Of a stretch of 64,000 nt of DNA, positions 52,736 through 63,066 are shown one piece after another. The position numbers and the translations under genes are program-made. Location of the stretch: positions 55,724 through 119,723 of the forward strand of contig CAKOYL010000001.1 of assembly GCA_934130705.1 (NCBI GenBank), given 5' to 3'. A model generated the notes under the pieces. The model made no database searches and had not been told where the DNA came from. It worked only from the letters and a program-made list of their open reading frames with translations. The stretch comes from an uncultured Clostridia bacterium (lineage in GTDB: Bacteria; Bacillota_A; Clostridia; TANB77; CAG-508). Positions within the stretch are counted from its first letter, which is position 1; each line of letters opens with the position of its first letter.

Positions 52736-53653
52736 TCTCCTATCGATAAAATAACTACTACCTATAACAGATTTTGCACTGTGTTTTACTTGTGCTCCAA
52801 TTTCACCAATTTCAAGCATATTATTAAATCTTCCTTCATCAGCTTCTACAACCCCTATAGATATAGCTGTTAATGGAAACTGTTCTATAATTCCTTTTCT
52901 ATTGGCAACTTCAATATACCCTTTTTCTACATCTTCATCTGTAAAGAATTTTGTAACATTGGCGTCAAAGTTTGCTATAATACTTTTACAAATTTCATCA
53001 CATTGTAATATTGGAACAATAGCTATAAAGTCATCTCCACCAATATGTCCAACAAATGCTCCTTCATGTATATATTCATGCACACATCTAACAATAGTAT
53101 CTGCTGTAAATTTTATGATTTGATCACCTTTTAAAAATCCGTATACATCATTATATGCTTTAAAATTATCTAAATCTAAATACAATACTGAAAATTGTTC
53201 TCTGTTTGATATCCTTTTCTTTAGTTCTGCATGTATTTGAACATTTCCAGGTAATCCCGTTAACGGACTAATTCTTCTATTAATTGTTAATAATCTACTT
53301 AAATTTTTTATTGTATAATATAAATACTGTGCATTTACTGGTTTTTTGATATAATATTCTACTGATTCTTTTAAAATTTGAATTCTGTGTTCTTTGCTTG
53401 AATTTGATGATACTACAATAATTGGAGTTATACTATTGTCATCATCGTTTCTAATTTTTTCACATAATTTAACAATATCTACATCAACAGCATCTTCATT
53501 TATAATAATAATTGAAGGTATATTTTTTAATGCTTGATCAATATTTTCTGACTTGACATTGATAAATTTAAATTCTGAATCATTTTTGAATAGTTCTCTA
53601 AATACTAATATAGATGTTTCGTCATCATCTATTATATAAATTTCTTGTACCAT
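52727..53653 (-). CDS. Receiver-like/GGDEF protein, putative diguanylate cyclase
   Basis: 308 residues. The receiver-like domain (1-120) has IDDDE acidic residues and YYIKKP, but the usual phospho-acceptor Asp is replaced in PSIIIINEDAVDVDIV, so phosphorylation is doubtful. The GGDEF domain (about 130-300) has SPLTGLPGN, FSVLYLDLDNFKAYND and active-site GGDDF, a permitted variant; substrate-binding N and D are present. Predicted to make or sense c-di-GMP. Confidence 0.83.
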   Translation of the reverse strand: MVQEIYIIDDDETSILVFRELFKNDSEFKFINVKSENIDQALKNIPSIIIINEDAVDVDIVKLCEKIRNDDDNSITPIIVVSSNSSKEHRIQILKESVEYYIKKPVNAQYLYYTIKNLSRLLTINRRISPLTGLPGNVQIHAELKKRISNREQFSVLYLDLDNFKAYNDVYGFLKGDQIIKFTADTIVRCVHEYIHEGAFVGHIGGDDFIAIVPILQCDEICKSIIANFDANVTKFFTDEDVEKGYIEVANRKGIIEQFPLTAISIGVVEADEGRFNNMLEIGEIGAQVKHSAKSVIGSSYFIDRRKK

Positions 53654-53666
53654 TTTTTCTCCTTTG

Positions 53667-54452
53667 CTATTTTTTTTGAGATTTTTTCATTACTTCTATT
53701 TTCTTTTCTAATATCTCTCTAATCTCTTTTGTATCTAATGTTGGGAATGCTTTCTTTAATCTATATACTCGCCAATATAAACTTCTAAGTAATCTGTTCT
53801 TCTTTTTCTTTAATTTTTCTATACTTAATTTATTCTTACTAATTATGTCATTAGTTTCCTTTTTAGTTTTGATTTTTTTCAGTTCTTCTAATTTTTCTTT
53901 TATTTGATTATTTAATTCTTCTACTTTTTGTAATGTTTCTTTTATATTCTTTGTTTTTACTATACTCATAATTGTATCTATAACAAATATCAAAGTTATG
54001 ATTAAAACAATAACTTTTAAAACGTTTAGATTTATTAAAGATATTTCATGCTTGATAAAAGGATGTATATATTTTATAAATAATACACCTAATATCCCCC
54101 AACATATTGAATTTGATAAGCATACCCTACCTTTTATATTTATCTTGTGATCAGAATAATCCCAATATTTAGTTTTAAATGTCTTTTCTAAATATACTCC
54201 TACAATATACTCCCATATTGATAAAACAATAAATGACACCAGGAAAAGTACTATAATATTTTTACTAAATTTTCCTAAAAATAGTATCATTATTATAGCA
54301 CCTATTCCATATATAGGGCACATGGGTCCATTTAGGAATCCGGTATTTATTATTTTTTTCTCTCTAAAACTTCTATATACACTTTCTAAAATCCAGCCAC
54401 AGATAGAATATATGATAAAATACGTCCATAAATTAAATAGATTTGTTTCCAA
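53667..54452 (-). CDS. Putative ABC transporter permease, CmpB family (DUF-type membrane protein)
   Basis: 261 residues starting at TTG 54452, 5 nt after GGGGA. Five or so membrane helices in residues 1-165 with the family signatures FIIYSICGWILESVYRS, INTGFLNGPMCPIYGIGAII, SIWEYIVGVYLEKTF and WDYSDHKINIKGRVCL, then a lysine-rich coiled coil. The CmpB-like family (PF06541) is widespread in clostridia; true function unknown. Confidence 0.78.
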   Translation of the reverse strand: METNLFNLWTYFIIYSICGWILESVYRSFREKKIINTGFLNGPMCPIYGIGAIIMILFLGKFSKNIIVLFLVSFIVLSIWEYIVGVYLEKTFKTKYWDYSDHKINIKGRVCLSNSICWGILGVLFIKYIHPFIKHEISLINLNVLKVIVLIITLIFVIDTIMSIVKTKNIKETLQKVEELNNQIKEKLEELKKIKTKKETNDIISKNKLSIEKLKKKKNRLLRSLYWRVYRLKKAFPTLDTKEIREILEKKIEVMKKSQKK

Positions 54453-54472
54453 TTTCTTCCCCTTTTGAAAAT

Positions 54473-55405
54473 TTATTGTTTTACAAATTTTCCTGCTCTA
54501 TATTCTGTTACTCCATTTGTGTTATATACAGTAACTTCTATTAAGTTATCTCCCTGTTGTAATTCCATTGGTAATGTACAGTTATATTCTGTTTTTCCTT
54601 CTATATTGATTAAGAATTTTTGACTATCATCTTGATTTAATCTTATTTCAATTTTTTGAAGTCCAGTATCATCTTGTGTTGTAATTACATAATGTTTTTT
54701 ATCTTCATCTACATCAATCTCTAATTTTGGTTTTTCAACACCATTAATCTTTTGTACTTTTGTTTCTGTATTATTATTTGTATCTACAACAATTACTGTT
54801 AATGTATGTAATCCTTTTACAGCATCTATTTCTTGCTCTATTTTTGTATCATTTATATCTATTTTTGTTTCTTCTCCGTCATCCCATCTATATGTCATAT
54901 AAGAAATCTCATTTTCACCTTCATATTTAATTTTTATTTTGTTTCCTGAAACTTCTAAATTTATATTGCTTTGTATTTCATATTCTTTTTGATATGGAAT
55001 TTCTTGACCATTTTCATCAGTTACTACTATATATAATGTATTTTTTCCTGATGGTATAGAAATTTCTTCTTCTATGTATTTTCTGTTATTTCCTTCTATT
55101 ACTTTCTTTTCTTCATCATTCCATCCGTATGATACTTGGGCTATATTTCTTTCTTGTCCCATAACTTTTAATAAAATTGTCGTATCTGTTTTATTTTCTA
55201 ATGAAATTGTTGGTTTTGCTACTTCTTTTTCTGCTCCATTTTGTTTTTTATAAACTGCATAAAAGCTTACTCCTATTATTAAAACACCAAAAACAATTAA
55301 AATTATTGCAAAAACTTTTAAAACATTTTTTATGTCAGTTGGCATTTTATTATTTTTTCTACTATTATTATTGCTTGGCATATTTGTAGAAAGTATTTGA
55401 TTCAT
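54473..55405 (-). CDS. Membrane-anchored protein with Ig-like repeats
   Basis: 310 residues from the ATG at 55405 after GAGGTG. Asn/Ser-rich cytoplasmic start, one membrane helix (about 26-47), then three to four beta-sandwich modules of ~85 residues with recurring motifs (ISLENKTDTTILLKVMG, YRWDDGEETKIDINDTKIEQ, LHTLTVIVVDTNNNTET). Probably cell-surface. It ends 21 nt upstream of the CmpB-like gene's start, and the two may be co-transcribed. Confidence 0.72.
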   Translation of the reverse strand: MNQILSTNMPSNNNSRKNNKMPTDIKNVLKVFAIILIVFGVLIIGVSFYAVYKKQNGAEKEVAKPTISLENKTDTTILLKVMGQERNIAQVSYGWNDEEKKVIEGNNRKYIEEEISIPSGKNTLYIVVTDENGQEIPYQKEYEIQSNINLEVSGNKIKIKYEGENEISYMTYRWDDGEETKIDINDTKIEQEIDAVKGLHTLTVIVVDTNNNTETKVQKINGVEKPKLEIDVDEDKKHYVITTQDDTGLQKIEIRLNQDDSQKFLINIEGKTEYNCTLPMELQQGDNLIEVTVYNTNGVTEYRAGKFVKQ

Positions 55406-55500
55406 TTTTTTCACCTCTATATTAAACTTAAAAAAATTATAACACACCAATTTTTAAAAGTAAATGTTTTACTTAAAATTTATTATCAAACACATAAATA

Positions 55501-55530
55501 ATGAGAAAGATCATCATAAATCTTTCTCAT
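55501..55530 (-). terminator. Terminator of the adhesin gene
   Basis: ATGAGAAAGAT pairs with ATCTTTCTCAT around an 8-nt loop just after the adhesin stop codon. Confidence 0.6.
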
Positions 55531-55537
55531 TTAAATT

Positions 55538-58500
55538 TTATAAAACAAATTTCTTAATTAAGACTATTCCACCTGCTATTGTGATTAATACAACAAATCC
55601 TAATGTGAAATAAATTCTTGCTTGACCTGTTGTTATTGAAATTAATACTGGTGCATAATCTTGGTCATCTTCTCCTGGTACTCTATTGTCTGGAGTTGAA
55701 TCTATATCATGTGCTCCTTTTTCATTGTAATCTTTAGATATTTCAGCAATATTTGTTTTTAGTCCTAAATTGTCTTTTCCATTAATCCATGTAAGTGTAA
55801 CTTCTACATCTGCACTTTCTCCTGGTTGTAATAATTTGTTTTCTAATAATTTTGTTGATATTACATTATTTCCTTCATCTGTCCATCCTTTGTTGTCTTC
55901 TGCTACAAATTTTAATCCTTCTGGTACATAGTCTGTGATTTCTTTTGCATATCCTGCAATATCACCTTGGTTTGTTACTCTTATTGAATATTTAAATTTA
56001 ACTGTTAATGAATTTAATTTTTTTCTATTTAATTCAACTTTAACAACTGGTTCTGGGTCTTGTTCTGGTGTATGTCCTGTTTGTGTAACAGTTTCTTTTC
56101 CATTTTCCACTACAATTGCTTGTGTAACCCATTTTCTTAATGCTAAGTCAAAATATGTTAATTTAATATATTCTTTATCTTGATCATCTTCTCCATCATT
56201 CCATTTATCTGGAACTGAGTCAATATCGTCTACCGGTTTTCCGTTTTTGTCTGTATCATCAGATATTTGTGCAGAGTTTATTATTATTTTATCTGATGTA
56301 TTTGGTTCTACAACCTTAAATGCTACTTGAACATCTGCATAATCTGGATTTGTTTCTGATATTTCTTTACTACTATCAAAAGCTGTTAACAATGCTGGAT
56401 TTTCTTTTATTTCTGTATTTTCTTTCATTCTAGCTTCGCCTTGTTCTTTTGATAAGTAATCTGTTGTTATTTTTACTGCTTCTGAAACGTTTGTTGTTTC
56501 TTTTCCATCTTTGTCATACATAATCCATCTATATTCTTTGTTTAATTCATTTTCTGGTAAATATTCTAGTCCAGCTGGTAAGTCATCAGAAATTTTAGAT
56601 GCATAACCATCTACTTCACCTTCGTTATATACTCTTATTGTATATACTACAGTATCGTTTGTTACAACTTCTACTGGGTCTTTTGTATGATTATATGTTA
56701 TTTTATTATTTTCTTTGTCATAGCTTACTTCTGGTATTCTATTTGTTACTTGTTTATCATTTACTCCTGTAATGAATTTTCTTAATGCTAAGTCAAATGG
56801 TTTGATTATTACTTTTTCAAAGTCATCATCATCTTCTTGACCTGGTACATATGAACCTTTTTCATCATCTTTGTATTTTGGTAGTTCTTCATCACTTGGT
56901 AATTTTACATTATTTTCTGATGAATCTCTATCTGTTATTGAATTTTTGTTTTCGTCTTTGTATATTGTTATATCAGCAATATTTGTAATATTTTCAGAAG
57001 TTTTTGCTGTGTCTTTTACTTTACACATAATTGGAACTTCTTTATATGATAATACTATTGTTCCATCTTCTTTTGTTGTTGTTTTTCCAATCATATGGTT
57101 ATCTAAATATTCTGTTGTTACTGTTCTTCCATCTTCTGATACTTTCCATCCATATTGTTTGTTAAAATCACCTTCAACATATTCTAGGTATGATGGTAAA
57201 TGGTCTTTTATTTGACTTGCATAACCATTTATATCTCCTTCATTATATACTCTTAACATATATACTACAATGTCACCTTTATTTACTTCAACTGGTTCTT
57301 TTGTATGGTTATATGTTGCTGTTGTTATTAATTTTCCGTTTGCATCTGTTGTATTTAATTTTGATGTATCAACTATTGGTGCTCTTGTATATGTTCCGTC
57401 TTGATTTTTTAAATAATCTGTATCTTCGATTTTTGTATCACTACTTACAGCTATTATGAATTTTCTTAATGCTAAGTCAAATGATTGTAATTTTACATTA
57501 TCATAATCTTCATCATCTTCATATTTAACCAATTTATCTGTATCTGAGTCTCTATCTTTTACTTCATTTCCATTACTATCTGAATCTTTTGTGATTGCTG
57601 CTTCATTTCTTATTATTGTTCCTGTTGTATCATCTGATGTTACTTTTAAATATACAGATACTTCTTTATAGTCTGGATTTTTGTCATTGACTGTATTTGT
57701 ATATGCTTTTGTTGCATCAAATGCTTTTATTAAATTAGCTTTATCTGTTGCAATCTCTGCACCTTTTCCTTTTGCTAAATAATCTGTTTTGATTGTTTCT
57801 ACTTTATTTGTTTCTTTATTTACTGTTCCAAAATCCCAAATTGTTTGGTTATATTTTATTGCTGTTTTCTCAGCATCAGTTAATGTTGTATCTGCATCTA
57901 GCTCTTCATCTGTTTTTTCTGACCATACAAATTCTAATCCATTTGGAATATCTTCTGTTATTTCTGAAGCATATCCATCAATATCTCCTTCGTTATATAC
58001 TCTGAATGTATATTTTACAATATCTCCTTTTTTTACAGATACTGGTTCTTTGTTTAATTTATATGTTGCTGTTGTTGCTGTTTTATTTGCTAAGTTTGTT
58101 ATATCAACACTTTCAATTCTTTCTGGTACTTTAGTTCCATTTACTTCAACAATTCTCTTTATTAATTTTAAATCGAATGCTGCCGGATTTAATACTAATT
58201 TTTCAAAGTCATCATCATCTTGTTGTCCTTTATAATAATATGTAGAATCTGTTAAATCTTCTTTATTATTATTTCCTGTATAATTTGACATATTGTCTTT
58301 GTTTACACTTGGTACTGTTGATGGTTCTGAATCTAAATCTTTACCTTGTTGATTTGTTATTGTTAATTTTTCTACTGCATCATATTCTTCTGCTATCCAA
58401 GCAACATTTGTTAATATTTTTTTGTTGCTAGAATCTGGCATTGCTGTTACTTCACATTCTATTTCTATAGTTTCTGATTTTAGATTTCCTTCTGTATATG

Positions 58501-59785
58501 CATCTAAGTTTGTTTCATTATTTGCGTTCCTTGTAATTGTTATTTGATTTGATGTTTCATTATAACTTGCAGTGAATCCTTCTGTATTTTTCTTACTATA
58601 TTTTAATCCTGTTGGTAATTGATCTATAATTTTTGTTGCTCTACCAGCTTTTTCTCCTTCATTATAAACTGTTAATTTATATGTAACTATACTTCCTGTT
58701 TTTACTGTTACAGGGTCTTTTTTGTGTTTATATGTTGCTGTGTTTGTTGTTGCTATTGTGCTTTCATCTATGTTTGGAACTCTTGAATCACTTCCTGTAA
58801 GTTCTACACCATCAACTTTTGTTATGTATTTTCTTAATGCTAAGTCAAAATCTTTTACTTCTGGTATTTTTTCTAATGATATTATTGGTTGTGTACTTTC
58901 TTTTTTACTTGGTTCTGCATTTGTATATAACGTTACTTTTGTTTTTGGTACTGCTGTTCCATTTTCATATGCTGCTGCATTTTCGTTTGCAGTTTTAATT
59001 AAGTAATTATATAATTTTACAGCTTGTTCTTGTCTTCTCTTTCCTTCTCCTATTTGTTCACCATTATCGCTTACTTGTTTATTATAATCACTTAAACTTA
59101 CATATGGATCATTGTTCATTCCAAGTGTTTTATAAAATAACCAAGATGTTTTATTATCTCCATAATTGTTATAAATTTTATCAAATAATTGATCATCATG
59201 GTTTGTATAATACCATATTGCAGCTTGTTGTACTGCTTCGATATCATCATCTGTTAAAATTGGTGAACTTATTTTAGCATCTGCTTCCAATTGAGCCTTT
59301 TCTTCATCTGTTGATACACCTTTTAAATATATCAAATCAGTTAATGCTAATAAATTATTGTAATAACCATTATTAACAATGCTAACTAATACAGAATTTC
59401 CTGAAGCAAGAAGTGCAGCTTTTTCTGTTTTTAAATCATATGCTATATTATATGTAGCAACTTCTCCTGTATTTTGGAAACCTACTCCAGCTCTTACACA
59501 ATAGAAGTTTCCATCTACTCCACTTTCATCTACTTTGTTACTTGCATATTTTAATATATTCCATATTTTTGCTCCAACAATAGATTCTGTTGTTGAACCA
59601 TTTCCTAATGGATTATTAATTGCATATGCCATGTTTTCTGGTACTGTTCCAGATCTAAATTCTTGTACGCCAAAATATACTGGAGTTGTAAGTGGTGTTG
59701 ATGCATTACTTTTTGGTGCAAATGTCATTACCGCAACTACAGCCATCATAGCTATTAATAATAATTTAATTTTTCTACTTTTCAT
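55538..59785 (-). CDS. Giant surface adhesin with thioester domain and repeated DUF11-like domains
   Basis: 1415 residues. Signal peptide (1-28), then a thioester domain (TED, about 35-285) with cysteine C96 in NFYCVRAG and glutamine Q187 in AVQQAAIWYY, fitting the QxxΦW motif that forms an internal Cys-Gln thioester for covalent host binding. Five repeats follow, each beginning near FDLALRK (F/S/P)(I/Y/V), with VYNEG(D/E) and GLEY elements typical of DUF11/RrgB-like stalk modules. C-terminal membrane helix and basic tail anchor it; no LPXTG sortase site. Start after AGGAG. Confidence 0.82.
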   Translation of the reverse strand: MKSRKIKLLLIAMMAVVAVMTFAPKSNASTPLTTPVYFGVQEFRSGTVPENMAYAINNPLGNGSTTESIVGAKIWNILKYASNKVDESGVDGNFYCVRAGVGFQNTGEVATYNIAYDLKTEKAALLASGNSVLVSIVNNGYYNNLLALTDLIYLKGVSTDEEKAQLEADAKISSPILTDDDIEAVQQAAIWYYTNHDDQLFDKIYNNYGDNKTSWLFYKTLGMNNDPYVSLSDYNKQVSDNGEQIGEGKRRQEQAVKLYNYLIKTANENAAAYENGTAVPKTKVTLYTNAEPSKKESTQPIISLEKIPEVKDFDLALRKYITKVDGVELTGSDSRVPNIDESTIATTNTATYKHKKDPVTVKTGSIVTYKLTVYNEGEKAGRATKIIDQLPTGLKYSKKNTEGFTASYNETSNQITITRNANNETNLDAYTEGNLKSETIEIECEVTAMPDSSNKKILTNVAWIAEEYDAVEKLTITNQQGKDLDSEPSTVPSVNKDNMSNYTGNNNKEDLTDSTYYYKGQQDDDDFEKLVLNPAAFDLKLIKRIVEVNGTKVPERIESVDITNLANKTATTATYKLNKEPVSVKKGDIVKYTFRVYNEGDIDGYASEITEDIPNGLEFVWSEKTDEELDADTTLTDAEKTAIKYNQTIWDFGTVNKETNKVETIKTDYLAKGKGAEIATDKANLIKAFDATKAYTNTVNDKNPDYKEVSVYLKVTSDDTTGTIIRNEAAITKDSDSNGNEVKDRDSDTDKLVKYEDDEDYDNVKLQSFDLALRKFIIAVSSDTKIEDTDYLKNQDGTYTRAPIVDTSKLNTTDANGKLITTATYNHTKEPVEVNKGDIVVYMLRVYNEGDINGYASQIKDHLPSYLEYVEGDFNKQYGWKVSEDGRTVTTEYLDNHMIGKTTTKEDGTIVLSYKEVPIMCKVKDTAKTSENITNIADITIYKDENKNSITDRDSSENNVKLPSDEELPKYKDDEKGSYVPGQEDDDDFEKVIIKPFDLALRKFITGVNDKQVTNRIPEVSYDKENNKITYNHTKDPVEVVTNDTVVYTIRVYNEGEVDGYASKISDDLPAGLEYLPENELNKEYRWIMYDKDGKETTNVSEAVKITTDYLSKEQGEARMKENTEIKENPALLTAFDSSKEISETNPDYADVQVAFKVVEPNTSDKIIINSAQISDDTDKNGKPVDDIDSVPDKWNDGEDDQDKEYIKLTYFDLALRKWVTQAIVVENGKETVTQTGHTPEQDPEPVVKVELNRKKLNSLTVKFKYSIRVTNQGDIAGYAKEITDYVPEGLKFVAEDNKGWTDEGNNVISTKLLENKLLQPGESADVEVTLTWINGKDNLGLKTNIAEISKDYNEKGAHDIDSTPDNRVPGEDDQDYAPVLISITTGQARIYFTLGFVVLITIAGGIVLIKKFVL

Positions 59786-60091
59786 TATAAAATCTTCTCC
59801 TTTTTATAATCTAACTAATATTATTGTATTTCATATATTTTTCTAAGTCAATAGCAATTTTAAACAATTATATATATGAAATTTTTTCTATCTTTTTTCA
59901 CTTACGGAAATAGTTTTGATAGAATCCTTTATTTTTTTACACTTATATTACAATTATATTACATTTTCGTTTCAAAATCAATATTTTATGTGAATTTATT
60001 TAGTTTTTTCACCTTTCCCTAGTGATTCAGGATTTTAATTTTTTTATCATAAAAATCTTTTAAAATTATATTATTAATAAAGAGGTGTAAA
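59786..60091. other. Intergenic promoter region between divergent genes
   Basis: 306 nt, very AT-rich, between the divergent adhesin and D,D-carboxypeptidase genes. I see no reading frame, repeat or riboswitch; promoters must lie here but none is convincing. Confidence 0.4.
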
Positions 60092-61348
60092 ATGAAAAAA
60101 AATATTTTTAAATCTATTTTAATTTTTCTTATGATTTTATCAATATTATCACCAATATCATTAAGTGACGATTTAGATGACGAAACTATTGATGTTAGTA
60201 GTGAAATAAATTCATTAGCCAAATATTCTGAAACCAATATAAAAGAGCCAGACATTAATTCACGTGCATGTGTAGTAATTGATAGGAAATCTAATACCGT
60301 ATTATATGGAAAAAATGAGAATACTAAAAAGAAAATGGCTTCAACTACCAAAATAATGACTGCAACTATAATAATAGAAAACTGTAATCTTAATGATACT
60401 ATTGAAGTATCAAAAAAGGCTGCTGGAACTGGTGGTTCTAAATTGGGTCTAAAAGCTGGTGATAAAATCACTATTTTAGATTTATTGTATGGTTTAATGT
60501 TACGCTCTGGAAATGATGCTGCAGTGGCATTGGCAGAGTATGCTGGTGGAGATATTACTGGTTTTGCTAAATTGATGAATTCTAAAGCATCTGAACTTGG
60601 TCTTGTTAATACTCATTTTGAAACTCCTCACGGATTAGATTCAGATGAACATTACACAACTGCTTATGAATTAGCTCTGCTATCAAATTATGCTTTAAAA
60701 AATCCTACATTTGCTAAAATTGTTGGAACAAAAAATTATACTATAACAATAAATGGATATCCAAAAGCTTTGAATAATACTAACGAGCTACTTGGAAATA
60801 TGGATGGAATTTATGGAATAAAAACAGGTTTCACCAATGGAGCTAATCGTTGTTTAGTAACAGCTTGTAAAAGAAATAATATGGATATTATTTGCGTTGT
60901 TTTAGGAGCTGATACAAAAAAATTCAGAACATTAGATAGTATTAAATTAATAAATTATGTTTTAAATAATTTTGAAATTGTTAACTTACAGAATCTTGTA
61001 AATAATGAATTTGATACTTGGAAAAATAAACATTTAAAATCCATACTAGTAAATAAAGCTATTCCATATAATTTAGAAGTTAGTTTAGAGAGCTTAAAAA
61101 ATCCTGAAATACCTATTAGAAAAAATCTCATTACTTCTTTAAGTTTTAATGTGAATTATAAAAATTATTTTGAAGCCCCTCTTGATATTAACACTACTAT
61201 TGGCAGTTTGGAAATCATTAATAATAACAATAAAATTGATGATTGTAGAATTTATTTAGCAAACAAAATCGATAAAAAAGATTGTTTTTATTATTTACTA
61301 TATATGATTAAAAACTTTTCTTATATTATTCAAAATAATATTATATAA
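60092..61348 (+). CDS. D-alanyl-D-alanine carboxypeptidase (DacF-like)
   Basis: 418 residues. Signal peptide (~1-25), SxxK in ASTTKIMTA, SxN in MLRSGNDAAVALA, KTG in GIKTGFTNGANRCL; C-terminal beta domain as in PBP5. Trims terminal D-alanine from wall peptides. AGAGGTG precedes the ATG. Reverse orientation relative to acpP, with a shared terminator. Confidence 0.93.
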   Translation: MKKNIFKSILIFLMILSILSPISLSDDLDDETIDVSSEINSLAKYSETNIKEPDINSRACVVIDRKSNTVLYGKNENTKKKMASTTKIMTATIIIENCNLNDTIEVSKKAAGTGGSKLGLKAGDKITILDLLYGLMLRSGNDAAVALAEYAGGDITGFAKLMNSKASELGLVNTHFETPHGLDSDEHYTTAYELALLSNYALKNPTFAKIVGTKNYTITINGYPKALNNTNELLGNMDGIYGIKTGFTNGANRCLVTACKRNNMDIICVVLGADTKKFRTLDSIKLINYVLNNFEIVNLQNLVNNEFDTWKNKHLKSILVNKAIPYNLEVSLESLKNPEIPIRKNLITSLSFNVNYKNYFEAPLDINTTIGSLEIINNNNKIDDCRIYLANKIDKKDCFYYLLYMIKNFSYIIQNNII

Positions 61349-61352
61349 AAAT

Positions 61353-61388
61353 AAAAGATTAAAAGCAGTAAAACTTTTAATCTTTTTA
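61353..61388. terminator. Bidirectional terminator between dac and acpP
   Basis: AAAGATTAAAAG pairs with CTTTTAATCTTT, with T-runs on both strands for two convergent genes. Confidence 0.8.
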
Positions 61389-61401
61389 TAATAATTTTAA
61401 A

Positions 61402-61641
61402 TTAAACATTTTCTTTTATGTAGTCAACTACATCCCCTACTGTTACAACTTTTTCTGCATCGCTATCAGGAATTTCTATATCAAATTCTTCTTCTATAGC
61501 CATTACTAATTCAACTATATCTAAAGAGTCAGCTCCTAAATCATCAATAAAAGATGCTTCCATTGTTACTGCTGTATCTGCTACACCTAATTGTTCAACT
61601 ATTATACCTTTTACTTTTTCTAATATTTCTTCTGAACTCAT
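61402..61641 (-). CDS. acpP: Acyl carrier protein
   Basis: 79 residues, acidic, with the phosphopantetheine serine in [15 protein letters not shown] and a typical four-helix fold. Carries acyl chains in fatty-acid synthesis. AGGAGGTG precedes the ATG. Downstream of plsX as usual (plsX-fab-acpP type gene order). Confidence 0.97.
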   Translation of the reverse strand: MSSEEILEKVKGIIVEQLGVADTAVTMEASFIDDLGADSLDIVELVMAIEEEFDIEIPDSDAEKVVTVGDVVDYIKENV

Positions 61642-61760
61642 AACTCGAGTTCACCTCCTCTCAAGTTTCTATATTAAAATATTATCTTATTTTTATAATA
61701 CTTTTATATTATATGTTATTACTTTTGTCAAGTATATTTGACAATTATTTAAAATTTGTA

Positions 61761-62807
61761 CTAGTCGTTCACATTTTTATTTGAATCTTCATTATTTTTT
61801 GTGAATTGTTCTATCATTTTGTCTACTGCTTTGTTTTCAACAAATTTTTCAGCTTGAATTATTGTGTATTCAAACAATATTTCATCACTGCTTCCATGTG
61901 CTTTAACTACTGGTTTTTTTACTCCTAAGAATAATGCACCACCATATGCTTTATAATCCATTGTTTTAGCAAATCTATTTATTGCTGGTAATGATGGAAT
62001 TGAAGCAATTTTTGATAATATATTTTTCATCATACTTTCTTTTAATGATTTTTTAACAAATTTTCCTAATCCTTCTGTTGTTTTTAAAAATACATTTCCA
62101 GTAAATCCATCAGATATTATTGCATCTATTTTTCCAGAAAAAGCATCTCTTCCTTCTACATTTCCAACAAAATTAATTCCTAATTCTTCAGATTTTTCTT
62201 TTAATAATTGATAACTTTCTTTTACTAGTTCATTTCCTTTTGTTTCTTCTGTTCCTATGTTTAAAAGCCCTATTGCTGGTTTTTCAATTCCAAATGTATT
62301 TCTTAAATATATAGTTGACATTTGGGCAAATTGCAATAAATTTATTGGCTTACAATTTGTATTTGAACCACAATCCATTAACAATAATTGGCTTTTATAT
62401 GCTGGTAATATTCCTGCTAAAGCTGGTCTATCTATTCCTTTTATTCTTCCAACTAATAATGTAGCTCCTGCAAGTAATGCTCCTGAATTTCCGGCAGATA
62501 TAAATACATCTCCTTCATCTTGTTTTAGCATATTAAATCCAACTACCATTGATGAGTCTTTTTTGTGTTTTATTGCAACTGTTGGTTGATCTTCCATTTC
62601 TATTGTTTCTGTTGCATTTTGTATTTTTAATCTATCTGAGATTTCTTCTATTTCTTTTCCATATATTTCTTTTACTCTATTTCTTATAACTTCTTCTTTT
62701 CCAACTAATATTACTTCTGCTTTTACTTTATTTATTGCGTTTACTGCACCTTTTATATTTGCATCTGGTGCATTGTCTCCACCCATTGCGTCTAATATGA
62801 TTTTCAC
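61761..62807 (-). CDS. plsX: Phosphate acyltransferase PlsX
   Basis: 348 residues. MKIILDAMGGDNAPDANIKG, VFISAGNSGALLAGATLLVGRIKG and the C-terminal region (YGGALFLGVKKPVVKAHGSS) are characteristic. Converts acyl-ACP to acyl-phosphate for phospholipid synthesis with PlsY. AGGAGG upstream of the ATG. Precedes acpP. Confidence 0.95.
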   Translation of the reverse strand: MKIILDAMGGDNAPDANIKGAVNAINKVKAEVILVGKEEVIRNRVKEIYGKEIEEISDRLKIQNATETIEMEDQPTVAIKHKKDSSMVVGFNMLKQDEGDVFISAGNSGALLAGATLLVGRIKGIDRPALAGILPAYKSQLLLMDCGSNTNCKPINLLQFAQMSTIYLRNTFGIEKPAIGLLNIGTEETKGNELVKESYQLLKEKSEELGINFVGNVEGRDAFSGKIDAIISDGFTGNVFLKTTEGLGKFVKKSLKESMMKNILSKIASIPSLPAINRFAKTMDYKAYGGALFLGVKKPVVKAHGSSDEILFEYTIIQAEKFVENKAVDKMIEQFTKNNEDSNKNVND

Positions 62808-63020
62808 GTTTTATTCCTCCAAATCGTTTTTGTATATTTTATTTTTGATATTACTATTTTATTATTGTTTTATTGAAAAAGCAAGGTTTTTTGGGAAATT
62901 TGTTTCAAGTTCTTCTTTTTCATTTTATAAAAATAAGCTCATTTTTCTGTAATAATAACTATATTTTGAAAATTCTTTGAATTTACATATTCTCTAATAA
63001 TTTTTATTTGTAATACACAA

Positions 63021-63062
63021 AATCCCCTAAAATATATTTGCATAATTATATTCTAAGGGATG
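63021..63062 (-). terminator. Terminator after the prepilin-like gene
   Basis: ATCCCTTAGAATATA and TATATTTTAGGGGAT form an imperfect hairpin, with GTG-TATTACAAA after; only a short T tract. Confidence 0.4.
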
Positions 63063-63066
63063 TTAA

